DNA of 45,848 nucleotides from DATAEY01 sp038199035 (GCA_038199035.1 JBBPZM010000029.1:1-45848), one strand, 5' to 3'; positions 24,556-33,765 are shown, counted from the first letter of the stretch. Made by a program: numbers and translations. The notes: generated from the letters alone by a model not told the origin.

Positions 24556-25155
24556 TCACGTCCGCAGCCGGTCCTTGAGCGCCGCCAGGCGCTTGGGCCC
24601 GATGCCGGGCACCCGGTCGAGCTCCGAGACGGAGCGAAAGCCGCCGTGCTGCTGGCGGTAGGCGATGATCTTCTGGGCGGTGGCGGGCCCGACACCGTCG
24701 AGTTGGTCGAGCTGCTCCACCGTGGCGGTGTTCAGGTTCAGGGACGCGCCACCGGCGGCCGCAGCTCCGCCCGACGGCGCGGATGCGCTTCCCGCCACGC
24801 CGCCCGCCGACCCCCGCGCGGGAACGATGACCTGTCGCCCGTCCTCGACCTTCGCGGCGAGGTTGACGCCCGCGAGGTCGGCGCGCGCGGTGGCGCCTCC
24901 GGCCAGCTTGACGGCATCGTCGACGCGCTCGCTCGTCCGCAGCCGGTAGACGCCAGGGTGTCGGACCTCGCCCGCCACCTGCACCACCGCCCATCCGTCG
25001 CCGCCCGACCCGCCGCTCACCCTCACCGGGACCGGCCGCCCGCCGCCGCCGGGCGCGGCGGGCCGACTGTCGTGCAGATAGCGCGCCCCGATCAGGGCGA
25101 TGGCCACCGCCGCGGCGGCATAGACACCGAGCTGCGCGCGCGACACGTCGCCCAT
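24556..25155 (-). CDS. comEA: ComEA DNA-receptor protein (SLBB + helix-hairpin-helix)
   Basis: A 199-residue competence DNA receptor anchored in the membrane. A single N-terminal transmembrane helix (VYAAAAVAIALIGARYL, about 11-27) is followed by a Pro/Gly-rich linker. Next comes an SLBB domain (VQVAGEVRHPGVYRLRTSERVDD, about 59-81), and then a Ser/Ala linker. The C-terminal tandem HhH is SLNLNTATVEQLDQLDGVGPATAQKIIAYRQ and VSELDRVPGIGPKRLAALK (about 135-195). It delivers DNA to ComEC, the next gene. No pilus genes are in the window. Confidence 0.94.
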   Translation of the reverse strand: MGDVSRAQLGVYAAAAVAIALIGARYLHDSRPAAPGGGGRPVPVRVSGGSGGDGWAVVQVAGEVRHPGVYRLRTSERVDDAVKLAGGATARADLAGVNLAAKVEDGRQVIVPARGSAGGVAGSASAPSGGAAAAGGASLNLNTATVEQLDQLDGVGPATAQKIIAYRQQHGGFRSVSELDRVPGIGPKRLAALKDRLRT

Positions 25156-25273
25156 GCCGTCACGCTAGGCCGAGGCTGCGCGCGTGTGGCACGCCCAATG
25201 CAACGAGTCTGCGCTGAGCGCGCCGTCCTCACGGCTCTGCCGATCTCGGACCCTTCCGAACGCGCCTGATGCG

Positions 25274-25756
25274 TTAGCGCCGGCCGGCCAGGTCGAGCGC
25301 CCGCTCGACGGCCTCGGCGGGATCGCTCGCCGCGATGACCGAGTCGACCGCCTCTCCGCCCCTCGACGGCTGCCACGTGGCCAGCCCGACTACCGGACGC
25401 CCGAGCTTGAGCGCGAACCCGATCTCCGACAGCGTCCCGTACCCGCCGCCCACGGCGATCACGGCGTCGGCCGCGCGGACGACCAGGCCGTTGCGCAGCT
25501 CACCCAGACCGGTGGCGATCGCCACGGTTAGGTAGGGGTTGGCGTCCGTTCGCGCCGAGCCGGGCAGGAGCCCTAGGGTGAGCCCGCCGGCATCCCGCGC
25601 CCCCCGGCAAGCCGCCTCCATCACGCCGCCCAGCCCGCCGCACACGAGCGTCGCGCCGCGCTGGGCCAGGCCGCGGCCGACGGCCTCGGCGAGCGCGTCG
25701 AGCTCGGGCTCGGGGCGTCCCGACCCGACGACCGCCACGTAAGGCGCACTGCTCAC
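25274..25756 (-). CDS. TIGR00725-type / LOG-like Rossmann protein
   Basis: A 160-residue protein of the TIGR00725/lysine-decarboxylase-like (LOG) superfamily. It has the conserved VAVVGSGRPE start, GATLVCGGLGGVMEAACRGA (about 34-53, the PGGxGTxxE-like first loop) and AVIAVGGGYGTLSEIGFALKLGRPV (about 97-121). LOG enzymes hydrolyse cytokinin riboside monophosphates. This shorter TIGR00725 branch has no proven substrate. The GTG at 25756 gives the correct N-terminus; the longer upstream frame lies over non-coding sequence. It is 89 bp after leuS on the same strand. Confidence 0.88.
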   Translation of the reverse strand: MSSAPYVAVVGSGRPEPELDALAEAVGRGLAQRGATLVCGGLGGVMEAACRGARDAGGLTLGLLPGSARTDANPYLTVAIATGLGELRNGLVVRAADAVIAVGGGYGTLSEIGFALKLGRPVVGLATWQPSRGGEAVDSVIAASDPAEAVERALDLAGRR

Positions 25757-25845
25757 CGGCGATATCCGCCGACGTCTTCGGTGCCCGAGCGCCGGCAAGC
25801 GCCTCGGATTCATCCAGAACGACGAGCGTCGCGGGGCCGGCTGTC

Positions 25846-28293
25846 TCAGCGCACCACGAGGTTGACCAGCTTGCCCGGCACCACGACCTCCTTGAGGACG
25901 TCGCGCCCGTCGACATGCGCGCGCACCTTGGGCGCCTCGCGGCACAGCGCCGCCAGCTCCTCACGCGACGCCGAGGCCGACGCCTCCACCCGGTCGCGCA
26001 CCTTGCCGTTGACCTGGCAGACCAGCTGCACGACCTCGCTCTCCAGCAGCGCCGGGTCGGCGTCGGGCCACGGGACCTCCCACACGCGCTCGCCGGTCAG
26101 CCGCTCGTAGACGTCGGCCCCGCAGTGCGGGGCGAAGGGGAAAATCAGCGAGGCGCCGGTGGCCGCCGCGAAGCGCAGTGTCCCCGGCTCGACGCCCGCG
26201 CGCAGCCGGTAGCAGTCGTTGACCAGCTCCATCACGGCGGCGATCGCGGTGTTGAAGGCGAACCGCCCGGTCATGTCGCGGGTGACCTTGTCGATCGCCC
26301 AGTGGGCCTTGCGCAGGAGCACAAGGTCGTCTCCCTCGGGGTCGACCTCTGGGTCGGCCGGCTCGGCGGCGCCCGCCACCTCGGCCCCCAGCCGCCACAG
26401 CCGCGCCAGGAACCGGTGCACTCCCTCCACGCCCTCGTCGCTCCAGTCGACGTCCTGGTCGGGCGGCCCGATGAACAGGATGTAGCAGCGGGCGGTGTCC
26501 GCGCCGTAGCGGTCGGAGATCTCCGCTGGGTCGACGGTGTTGCCCTTGGACTTGGACATCTTGGCCCCACCGCGGGTGACCATGCCCTGGGTGAACAACG
26601 CGGCGAAGGGCTCCTGCACGTCGGCCAGCCCCAGGTCCGACAGCGCCTTGCAGAAGAAGCGCGCGTACATCAGGTGCAGGATCGCGTGCTCCACGCCGCC
26701 GATGTACTGGTCCACGGCCATCCACAGCCGCAGGGCCGCCGGATCCCACGCCGCCTCCTCGTTGCCCGCGTCGCAGTAGCGCAGGAAGTACCAAGAGGAG
26801 TCGACGAAGGTATCCATCGTGTCGGTCTCGCGGCGCGCCTCGCCGTCGCAGCGCGGGCAGCGCGTGCGCACCCAGTCCTCGGCGGCGGCCAGCGGCGAGC
26901 GCCCCCGCGGCGCGTAGTCGTCGACCTCGGGCAGCTCGACCGGGAGCTGGTCGTCGGGGACGGGGACGATCCCGCAGCGCTCGCAGTAGACGACCGGGAT
27001 CGGGCAGCCCCAGTAGCGCTGGCGCGAGACCAGCCAATCGCGCAGCCGGTAGTTGACCGACGGGTGGCCGCGCCCCTCTCGGTCCAGCCAGGCGACGATC
27101 TCCTCCAGCGCCTGGCGGTTGGACTTGCCGTCGAATTGGGGGGCCGAGTTGACCAGGGGGCCGTCGCCGGTGTAGGGCAGCTCACCGTCGCCTCCCCCGA
27201 CCACCCGGCGGATCGGCAGGTCGAAGGCCCGCGCGAAGGCGTGGTCGCGCTCGTCGTGCCCGGGCACCGCCATTACCGCGCCCGTGCCGTACTCCATCAG
27301 CACGTAGTCGGCCACGAACATCGGGAGCTGCTCCCCGTTGACCGGGTTGGTCACCGTTCGCCCCAGCGGCACGCCGGTCTTGGGCTTGTCGACGTCGCCG
27401 CGCAGCTCGCTGGACTCGGTGAGAGCGTGGTTGACGTAGGCGCGGACCTCGTCCTCGTGCTCGGTGCCTGCGGCGAGCTTGAGGACATCGGGGTGCTCGG
27501 GAGCGAGGAGGAAGAAGGTGGCCCCAAACAGCGTGTCGGGCCGCGTGGTGAACACGGGGTAGTCGATCCCCAGCTCCTCGCAGGCGAAGACGACCTCCGC
27601 ACCCTCCGAGCGACCGATCCAGTTGCGCTGCATGGTCTTGACGTGCCCGGGCCAATCGATCGTGTCGAGGTCGCGCAGCAGGCGGTCGGCGTAGTCGGTG
27701 ATGCGCAGGAACCACTGCTCGAGCTGGCGCGCCTCGACCTCGGCCCCGCAGCGCTCGCAGCGCCCGTCGACCACCTGCTCGTTGGCCAGCACGGTGGCGT
27801 CGTTGGGGCACCACTTGACCGCGGCCTCGCGGCGGTAGGCCAGGCCGGCCTCGAGCAGCTTGAGGAAGATCCACTGGGTCCAGCGGTAGTAGCGGGGCTC
27901 GTGGGTCCCGAACTCACGCGTCCAGTCGATCGAGATCCCCCATTCACGGAATTGCCGTTGAAAGGCCTCGATCGAGTTGCGCGTCGAGTCGCGCGGGTGC
28001 TCACCGGTCTTGATGGCGTGGTTCTCGGCGGGCAGCCCGAAGGCGTCGTAGCCCATCGGGTGCAGGACCCGGAAGCCGTTGCGGCGGCGGAAGTGGGCGA
28101 TGGCGTCCCCCACGGAGTAGGTCTTGAGGTGGCCGACGTGCGGCTCGCCGCTGGGGTAGGGAAGCATCTCCAGGACGTAGGCCTTTGGCCGCTGGTCGTC
28201 GGTGCGGTTGGAGACGACCCAGGTGCCCTCCTCGTCCCAGACCCGCTGCCAGCGGGCCTCGATCTCGGCCGGGTCGTAGCGGCGCTCGCTCAC
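25846..28293 (-). CDS. leuS: Leucyl-tRNA synthetase
   Basis: An 815-residue class I aminoacyl-tRNA synthetase. Key motifs are PYPSGEPHVGHLKTYSVGD (HIGH-type, about 45-63), the editing (CP1) domain with FTTRPDTLFGATFFLLAPEHP (about 235-255), and KMSKSKGNTVDP (KMSKS) near 575-586. The anticodon-binding helical domain and the C-terminal LVCQVNGKVRDRVEASASAS complete it. Two CxxC zinc-type pairs (CERCGAEV; CERCGIV with CPRCDG) are visible. The GTG at 28293 (VSERRYDP) matches family starts better than the GTG/ATG ten codons upstream. Confidence 0.96.
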   Translation of the reverse strand: MSERRYDPAEIEARWQRVWDEEGTWVVSNRTDDQRPKAYVLEMLPYPSGEPHVGHLKTYSVGDAIAHFRRRNGFRVLHPMGYDAFGLPAENHAIKTGEHPRDSTRNSIEAFQRQFREWGISIDWTREFGTHEPRYYRWTQWIFLKLLEAGLAYRREAAVKWCPNDATVLANEQVVDGRCERCGAEVEARQLEQWFLRITDYADRLLRDLDTIDWPGHVKTMQRNWIGRSEGAEVVFACEELGIDYPVFTTRPDTLFGATFFLLAPEHPDVLKLAAGTEHEDEVRAYVNHALTESSELRGDVDKPKTGVPLGRTVTNPVNGEQLPMFVADYVLMEYGTGAVMAVPGHDERDHAFARAFDLPIRRVVGGGDGELPYTGDGPLVNSAPQFDGKSNRQALEEIVAWLDREGRGHPSVNYRLRDWLVSRQRYWGCPIPVVYCERCGIVPVPDDQLPVELPEVDDYAPRGRSPLAAAEDWVRTRCPRCDGEARRETDTMDTFVDSSWYFLRYCDAGNEEAAWDPAALRLWMAVDQYIGGVEHAILHLMYARFFCKALSDLGLADVQEPFAALFTQGMVTRGGAKMSKSKGNTVDPAEISDRYGADTARCYILFIGPPDQDVDWSDEGVEGVHRFLARLWRLGAEVAGAAEPADPEVDPEGDDLVLLRKAHWAIDKVTRDMTGRFAFNTAIAAVMELVNDCYRLRAGVEPGTLRFAAATGASLIFPFAPHCGADVYERLTGERVWEVPWPDADPALLESEVVQLVCQVNGKVRDRVEASASASREELAALCREAPKVRAHVDGRDVLKEVVVPGKLVNLVVR

Positions 28294-28341
28294 GGCGAGC
28301 AGGCTAGCGAGCCGCCGCGGCACGGCCGCTGGGCCGGGCCC

Positions 28342-28446
28342 CCGCCTCAGGCCGCGCTCGCCTGGGGCGGACGCTCCGGGCGCTGGGCCGGGCCTCCCGC
28401 GTCAGGCGGCGATGGGCTGAGGCGGACGCTCCGGACGCTGGGCCGG
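28342..28446. repeat. Tandem duplication of a gene tail plus stop (2 x about 50 bp, period 55)
   Basis: On the minus strand the FTR1 gene ends AQRPERPPQPIAA-stop (28402-28440). A second copy downstream (28347-28385) reads AQRPERPPQASAA-stop. The GGCGGACGCTCCGG core is identical in both. It fills most of the gap to leuS. Confidence 0.88.
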
Positions 28447-29408
28447 AGTCGCCCCGCGCCGGGCCGGGCGGCGCACCTTGACGTGCTCGGCCACCAGGTA
28501 GGAGGCGATCACCGCGCCGGCGGCCAGGCCCTGAGCGGCGAGCGTCTCGAGGGTCGGGAAGATGGCCAGCCACGTGCCGAGCCACCCGGGCAGCGTGATG
28601 CCCAGGTGGGTGGTGGAGATCCAGCCGGCGAGCTGGAGCTCCTGGGCGCTCTCGCCGACCATGACGACCAGCACGAAGCCCACCATCGCCCCGGTGAGGA
28701 CGAGCATCCGCTTGTAGGGAAGCTTGCGGTGGGCGACGAAGGTGAGGACGCCGAGACCGCGGTCAGGGCCAGTCCGATGCCCACGCCCTCGAGCACGGTG
28801 CCGGCTCCATACTTGAGCCGCAGGTCCTGGAGGAAGAGCACCACCTCGAACCCCTCGCGGTAGACCCCGGTGAACCCCAGGAGGAGGAGGCCGGCGGTGA
28901 CACCCCCGCCCCCGGCCAGCAGCCGGCGGCGACGGCGATGGTGGTGGGCGATCCAGCCGGTCCAGTAGAGCCTGTGGAAGAACCAGTTCATGACCACCAG
29001 CAGGACCGCGACGGCGAGCAGGCCGGTGGCGGCCTGGACGTCGAGGGCCGGAGCGCCGAGGGCGCCGATCGCCCACACGGCGACGAATCAGGTGACCACC
29101 GAGGCGCCGAGTCCGAGCGCAGCGCCGCCGCCGACCGGTCGCAGCTTGGCGCGGTTGGCGCCGAGGAAGCTCGCGGTCACCGCGGCCAGCACGAGCACGG
29201 CCTCGAGGCCCTCGCGGAAGACCAGCAGGCCGCTTTTGACCACGACAGCGCCATGGCTGAGGCGCGCGCCGCTCGTGGGATCGGGCACGCCGCCCTTGGC
29301 GGTCAGCGCGGCGTAGAGGAGAAGGGTCCCGGCCACGGCGCCGAAGATCAGCCATGTCCGCCGGCCGAACCCGCGCGACGCGGGTGAGGAGAGGCTCGGG
29401 CTGGCCAT
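28402..29408 (-). pseudogene. FTR1-family high-affinity iron permease, broken (nonsense + frameshift)
   Basis: FTR1 permeases move iron across the membrane using REXXE motifs. Both are present: LVFREGLEAVLVLAAV (about residue 60) and GVYREGFEVVLFLQDLRL. The reading frame is broken twice. TGA at 29088-29090 falls in ASVVT-stop-FVAVWAIGALG, where Trp (TGG) is expected. One base is missing near 28751-28757, so LALTAV changes frame before GVLTFVAHRKLPYKRMLVL. The rest of the roughly 335 residues, with 7 hydrophobic helices, reads normally to the stop at 28402, so the lesions look recent. A palindrome resembling iron-regulator half-sites lies just before the ATG at 29408. Sequencing error cannot be excluded. 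Confidence 0.85.
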
Positions 29409-29409
29409 G

Positions 29410-29425
29410 GTTAGGGGACCCTAAC
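29410..29425. promoter_or_regulatory. Perfect palindrome before the FTR1 gene, possible iron-regulator operator
   Basis: GTTAGGG-GA-CCCTAAC is a 7-bp-arm perfect palindrome ending 1 bp before the ATG. Its GTTAG/CTAAC half-sites equal the core of DtxR/IdeR iron boxes, but the spacing is 6 rather than 1. Binding by that family is suggested only by context. Confidence 0.5.
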
Positions 29426-29502
29426 AGGGGCTCGCCGGCGAGCGCAGCGCCGTGGTGGCCTGTTCACGCCCGCATGTCACCGGACCGACATAGAGTGGCC
29501 GG

Positions 29503-30423
29503 GTGACCGGCCTCGCCGACTTCACGGTCCACCGAGTCGAGGCTCGCCCCGGGGTCGAGCTGGCCTACGTGCGGGAGGGGGCCGGCGGCTTCCCGCTCCT
29601 GCTCGTCCACGGGTGGCCCGAGACCAAGCGGATCTGGTGGCGCAACGTCGGTCCGCTGGCCGACGCGGGCTTCGAGGTCATCGTGCCCGACCTGCGCGGC
29701 TTCGGCGACTCGGAACTGGCCGCCGACGGCTTCTACGACCTGGCGGCCCACGCCCGCGACCTGCACGCCCTGGTCCACGACGTCCTGGGCCACGAGCGCT
29801 GCGCCGCCGCCGGGGGCGACCTGGGCGGCGCGGTCATCCAGGATCTCGGCCTGCGCTTCGACGGCTTCGTGGCGCGCCAGTGCCTGTTCAACACGGTGCT
29901 CCCGCTCCTGGGCGACGCCTACGAGGCCGCCCGCCTGGCCGCTACTCCCTCGCGGGTGGACCGCCAGGCAGCCGACTACTTCCTGCGCCAGGGCGGCGAT
30001 GCCGACGCCCTGGCGGCCGAGCTCGACGGCCCCGAGCGCCGCCGGCGCTACGTGTCGGAGTTCTACGGGCACCGTTTCTGGGCGGCGCCCGGGGCCTTCG
30101 CGCCCGAGGACGTCGACTTCATGACCGAGCCCTTCGCCGACGCGGACCGCCTGCGGGCGTCGTTCGGCAACTACGAGAGCGCGCTGGGCGCCAGGCCCCT
30201 GTCCGAGCCGCCGCGCTTCTTCGAGCCCAATCCGGTGGCGACGCTCGCCCTCTACGGCCCCGAGGACCACGTGATCTGGCGCGACTTCCCGGAGCGCTGC
30301 GAGGTCGCCTTCACCGAGCTGATCGGTCCGTTCGTCGTGCCGCGCGCCGGCCACTTCGTGCAATGGGAGCGGGCACAGCTGCTCAACCGGGCGCTGGCCT
30401 ATTTCTTGCGAGACCTGCTGTAG
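29503..30423 (+). CDS. Alpha/beta hydrolase, epoxide-hydrolase-like
   Basis: A 306-residue soluble alpha/beta hydrolase. The oxyanion motif HGWPE lies at about 36-40. DLRGFGDSE follows at about 64-72. The nucleophile elbow is AGGDLGGAV (Gly-Gly-Asp-Leu-Gly, Asp near 106) rather than Ser, which marks the epoxide hydrolase / haloalkane dehalogenase branch. The catalytic His is in RAGHFVQWERAQ near 285. The cap region is about 130-215. The HGxP motif and the Asp nucleophile favour an epoxide hydrolase. The GTG at 29503 begins VTGLADFTVHRV. It is divergent from the broken FTR1 gene. Confidence 0.9.
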   Translation: MTGLADFTVHRVEARPGVELAYVREGAGGFPLLLVHGWPETKRIWWRNVGPLADAGFEVIVPDLRGFGDSELAADGFYDLAAHARDLHALVHDVLGHERCAAAGGDLGGAVIQDLGLRFDGFVARQCLFNTVLPLLGDAYEAARLAATPSRVDRQAADYFLRQGGDADALAAELDGPERRRRYVSEFYGHRFWAAPGAFAPEDVDFMTEPFADADRLRASFGNYESALGARPLSEPPRFFEPNPVATLALYGPEDHVIWRDFPERCEVAFTELIGPFVVPRAGHFVQWERAQLLNRALAYFLRDLL

Positions 30424-30434
30424 GCGCGCTTACC

Positions 30435-31247
30435 ATGCCCGCCATGGAAGGAGCCGAGCCGCAGGCCGGCCACGGGGGGCCGGGCGAGCGCGGGCGGGAA
30501 GACCAGCCGCCCTCCGTCCCGTCCGACGAGCCGGATCGTCACGAAGGCGAGCCCCCAAGTGCGAGTGACCTGCCCGCCCTCTCGCGCCACATCGCGGCGA
30601 TCGTGGCCAGCGCGGAGGAGGCCGCCCAGCGGCTGCGCGACGAGACCGAGCGCCGGGCTGACGAGCGCATCCGCGAGGCCGACCGTGCGGCCGACAACCG
30701 GGTGACGGCGGCCGAGGAGGAGGCGGCGGAGATCCTCTCCGCCGCCACGGCGGAGGCCAAGCGGATCCGCGACCACGCGACGGCGGAATCGCGCCAGGCC
30801 AGCGAGCTGACCGCCGCGCGCGTACGCGAGCTCGAGGGGGCGGCCCACCGCGAGGTCGAGCGCCAGCGTTCGGAGGCGAAGGCTGACGCCCAGCGCCTGC
30901 GCGAGGAGGCCGATGCCTATTCGACGGACCTGCGCCGCAGGGCGGTGACCGAGTCAGGCGAGCTGACCCGCGAGGCCCGAGCAGTGGCGCGCGAGGTGCT
31001 CGTGGAGGGGACGCAGCTCAGCGCCAACCTGGGCGAGCTGGGCAACTCGCTGCGGGCCAACGCCGAACGGCTACTGCGCGATGTCCGCGGCGCCCATCAG
31101 CAGCTGAGCGCCGGCCTCGACCGGGTGCCGGTGGCGCCGGCGAGCGAGCCGAGGTCTCGCGGCCGCGATCGCGCGCCGAGTCCCGACCCCCCGTCGGTGG
31201 ACCTCGACGTGCCCGAGTTCGTGCCGCGGGCGTCGCGGCGCCGCTGA
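30435..31247 (+). CDS. Coiled-coil (DivIVA/ATP-synthase-b-like) protein
   Basis: A 270-residue, highly charged protein without transmembrane segments. A disordered Pro/Glu-rich start (1-55) is followed by a long coiled coil (about 60-225) of Ala/Glu/Arg heptads such as AAEEEAAEILSAATAEAKRIRD, and then a basic, Pro-rich tail. The composition is like DivIVA-type or other cell-envelope scaffold proteins of actinobacteria, but the diagnostic DivIVA N-terminal motif is missing, so the name is not assigned. It starts 12 bp after the hydrolase gene. The ATG at 30435 is chosen, with a second ATG at 30444. Confidence 0.72.
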   Translation: MPAMEGAEPQAGHGGPGERGREDQPPSVPSDEPDRHEGEPPSASDLPALSRHIAAIVASAEEAAQRLRDETERRADERIREADRAADNRVTAAEEEAAEILSAATAEAKRIRDHATAESRQASELTAARVRELEGAAHREVERQRSEAKADAQRLREEADAYSTDLRRRAVTESGELTREARAVAREVLVEGTQLSANLGELGNSLRANAERLLRDVRGAHQQLSAGLDRVPVAPASEPRSRGRDRAPSPDPPSVDLDVPEFVPRASRRR

Positions 31248-31264
31248 GGGGAAGCGGGCGGCCT

Positions 31265-31320
31265 CAGCCCTCGGCGCTGGCGGCGGCCCCCCGCGGCGCA
31301 GCCCTCGGCGCTGGCGGCGG
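31265..31320. repeat. 22-bp direct repeat after the coiled-coil gene (period 34)
   Basis: CAGCCCTCGGCGCTGGCGGCGG occurs at 31265-31286 and 31299-31320 in the 128-bp gap before the VOC gene. On the minus strand the first copy reads AASAEG-stop, like the tail-plus-stop duplications elsewhere, but no minus-strand gene is present here. Confidence 0.8.
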
Positions 31321-31375
31321 CGGCCATCGGCTGACGCGTACCCGTGCGCTGGCGTGCTCTACCGTCCCGATCCTG

Positions 31376-32115
31376 ATGGCCCTTCCTCCCGAAACCCGCC
31401 TCGGCGCGATCTCGCTGGACGTCAGGGACCTCGACGCGCAGCGCGGGTTCTACGAGCACACGATGGGCCTCCACGTGCTCCAGGCGACCGCCGGGGCAGT
31501 GGCCCTCGGAGCCGACGGGACGACGCTGGTGGAGCTGGTGGCCTCGCCGCGCGCGACCGCCCGCCCGCAGCGCACCACCGGCCTCTTTCACCTGGCGCTC
31601 CTGCTGCCCAGCCGGGCCGACCTGGCGAGAGCGCTGCGTCGCGTGGCCGCGAACGGATGGCGGAGCTCGGCGACGGCGACGGCGGGGGTGCCTCGGAGGC
31701 CGGGACGCGGTTGGGCCACGTGCACCTCCAGGTGGCCGACATCCCGACCGCGGAGGGCTTCTACCACGACGTCCTGGGCTTCGACGTGACGGTGCGCAGC
31801 TACCCGGGCGCGCTGTTCCTCTCCGCCGGCGGATACCACCACCACGTGGGCGTGAACACGTGGGCGAGCGCGGGAGCGCCTCCTCCGCCACCGGGCTCCG
31901 CCGGCATGAGCCGCCTCCAGCTGGTGGTGCCCGAAGCGGACGACGCCGCCGCCATGGCGCAGCGAGCGCGGGCCGCGGGGCTCGAGCTTCGCGAGGCCGG
32001 GAAGGAGCTCGAGTTCGACGATCCTTCCGGCCATCGGGTAGCGGTGCACGCCGACGACGACACTCGCTACGGTGGCGACAACGACCGCGGTACGGAGAGC
32101 GACGGGGAAACGTGA
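31376..32115 (+). pseudogene. Two-domain VOC dioxygenase-like protein, internal deletion and frameshift
   Basis: The first half (31376-31660) encodes LGAISLDVRDLDAQRGFYEH to LARALRRVAANGW, the first module of a CatE-like catechol-2,3-dioxygenase relative. The second half, in another frame, encodes AGTRLGHVHLQVADIPTAEG to VAVHADDD, the complete second domain with its metal-ligand His in GHVHLQV. The block that should follow VAANGW (a DPxGNxIELY-type strand and linker, about 50 residues) is absent, and the frame changes at about 31655-31670. The gene is therefore probably dead. The second half could be translated on its own from an internal start, and its stop overlaps the next gene's GTG. Confidence 0.75.
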
Positions 32116-33695
32116 GAGGGCGCGGCATGCAAAGGAAACAGGGGTGGGGCACCGCGGGTCCGCTGACTCTGGCCTTGGCGTCGCTCCTCGCCCTGGCGGT
32201 GGCCCTGCTCGCTGCGGACACCGCTTGGGCGGCGTTCGATGCCGGCTACGAAGCCCGCAACTTCTCCAAGCTCCAGGAGCGCCACGACTACGACTACGGG
32301 CGCCCGGCCTATCAGGCCCTGCTGGCCGAGAAGGGCGCCGAGTCCGAGGCCGAGCTGCTGCGCATCCGGGCGACCGACCCGGAGCGCGACTTCTCGGGCA
32401 ACCTGTGCGCCCACCACATGAACGGATGCGCCGGGGATGTGCGCTTCTACGACTGGCAGAAGGACGGGCACGGCCTACGCCGCCCGGTCCTGTTCACCGC
32501 CCGGGACGGGGCGACTCTGTCAGGGCATGTCTGGGCGACACGCGACGGGCCGTCCAGTCGACCGGCGGTGGTCATCACCACGGGGTCGGTGCAGGCGCCC
32601 GAGGAGCTCTACGGCTTCCTGGCCGCGACCCTGGCCCGCAACGGCTACGTCGTCCTCACCTACGACGTGCAGGGGCAGGGGCGCTCGGACACCTACGGCG
32701 AGGGCCAGGACCGCAACCACAACGTGCCCGCCCAGCAGCCCGGGCCGTTCGTCGAGGGAACCGAGGACGCGCTGGACTTCCTGCTCTCGACCAAGCGCGA
32801 CCCCTACAAGCCGCGGTTCCCGGCCCCGGGCATCCAGCAGAGCCACCGCCCCAAGCAGAAGCGGCGGGTGGCGGCCGGCCTGGACGCCGCCTATAACCCG
32901 CTCGGCCGGCTGGTCGACCCCAGGCGCATCGGCATCGTCGGCCACTCCCTGGGGGCCTTCGCCGTCTCGCAGGTCGGGTCGGAGGACAAGCGGGTCGACG
33001 CGATCGTCGCGCTGGACAACCTCAGCGTCGGCGGCGGCTCGATGTTCGGCCAGGACACTCCCAAGATCAAGCCGCGCGTCCCGGCGCTGGGCATGTCGGC
33101 CGACTACGGGCTCACCCCCACGCCCTACACCTCCCAGCCCGATCCTCAGGGGAAGAGCGAGGCGTCGAAGGCCTACTCCAAGAAGGGCGTCGACACGGCG
33201 CAGATCAACATCCGTGGCGGCAGCCACTACGAGTTCTCGTTCATCCCCAACCAGGCGTTCGGGGCGACCTTGCGCGGGATGGACCTGGTGGCCTGGTACA
33301 CCGAGGCCTGGCTGGACCGCTACGTCAAGCATGGGCCCGACGGCCTGCGGGAGCTCCTCACCACACGCTGGCTGCGTGACGGCTGGACGGCGGCGATCGA
33401 CCCCGACGGCGACGGCAATCTGCTCTCGCGCTACTACCGCTCCCGCATCGACATCGGCCACCGGGGCGGTCCGCGAGTGCATTGCGAGGACCTGCGCTCG
33501 GGGAAGCGGCGCTGCCGCGACCTGACGGATGCCGGCGACCAGGGCGAGTTCTCCTACCTGCGCGAGTCGCTCGGCGAGGATGACCGGACCCGTCCCGGTC
33601 GCCGCCGCGCCGCACGCCGGCGGGCGAGCGAGCACCGGCGGTCGGCAACCGCGCCTCAACGCCACCGCCACGCTCGGCCTGCGCCCGTCGGGTAG
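32112..33695 (+). CDS. Secreted alpha/beta hydrolase (dienelactone-hydrolase-like)
   Basis: A 527-residue exported protein. The GTG at 32112 overlaps the previous stop as GTGA; an ATG five codons later (32127) is the alternative. A signal peptide is clear: RKQGWG, then LTLALASLLALAVALLAADTAWA with an AWA cleavage site near residue 40. The hydrolase core has VVLTYDVQGQGRSDTYGEGQ and the nucleophile elbow IVGHSLGAFA (Ser near 280). A likely acid lies at about 315-330 and a His at GGSHYEFSFIPNQAF (about 375). The C-terminal 40 residues are Arg-rich and low complexity. The substrate is unknown; polyester or ester cleavage outside the cell is a guess. Confidence 0.85.
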   Translation: MRGRGMQRKQGWGTAGPLTLALASLLALAVALLAADTAWAAFDAGYEARNFSKLQERHDYDYGRPAYQALLAEKGAESEAELLRIRATDPERDFSGNLCAHHMNGCAGDVRFYDWQKDGHGLRRPVLFTARDGATLSGHVWATRDGPSSRPAVVITTGSVQAPEELYGFLAATLARNGYVVLTYDVQGQGRSDTYGEGQDRNHNVPAQQPGPFVEGTEDALDFLLSTKRDPYKPRFPAPGIQQSHRPKQKRRVAAGLDAAYNPLGRLVDPRRIGIVGHSLGAFAVSQVGSEDKRVDAIVALDNLSVGGGSMFGQDTPKIKPRVPALGMSADYGLTPTPYTSQPDPQGKSEASKAYSKKGVDTAQINIRGGSHYEFSFIPNQAFGATLRGMDLVAWYTEAWLDRYVKHGPDGLRELLTTRWLRDGWTAAIDPDGDGNLLSRYYRSRIDIGHRGGPRVHCEDLRSGKRRCRDLTDAGDQGEFSYLRESLGEDDRTRPGRRRAARRRASEHRRSATAPQRHRHARPAPVG

Positions 33696-33722
33696 CTGGC
33701 GCCTCGACCGAGCTCGAGACCC

Positions 33723-33741
33723 CGAGCGCGGCGACCGCTCG
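33723..33741. terminator. Stem-loop between convergent hydrolase and P450 genes
   Basis: CGAGCG (33723-33728) and CGCTCG (33736-33741) form a 6-bp stem in the 70-bp gap between convergent gene ends. No U-tract is visible, so the terminator role is tentative. Confidence 0.35.
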
Positions 33742-33765
33742 ATGCCAGCGGGCGCCCAGGCCCTG

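Noticed and set aside
25915..28863. Long plus-strand open frame opposite leuS and the FTR1 gene
   Set aside because: Shadow of leuS; no motifs and the composition of an antisense high-GC frame.
29088..29090. TGA in the FTR1 gene as recoded selenocysteine or tryptophan
   Set aside because: No recoding hairpin is evident, the expected residue is Trp, and other genes in the window use TGA as stop.
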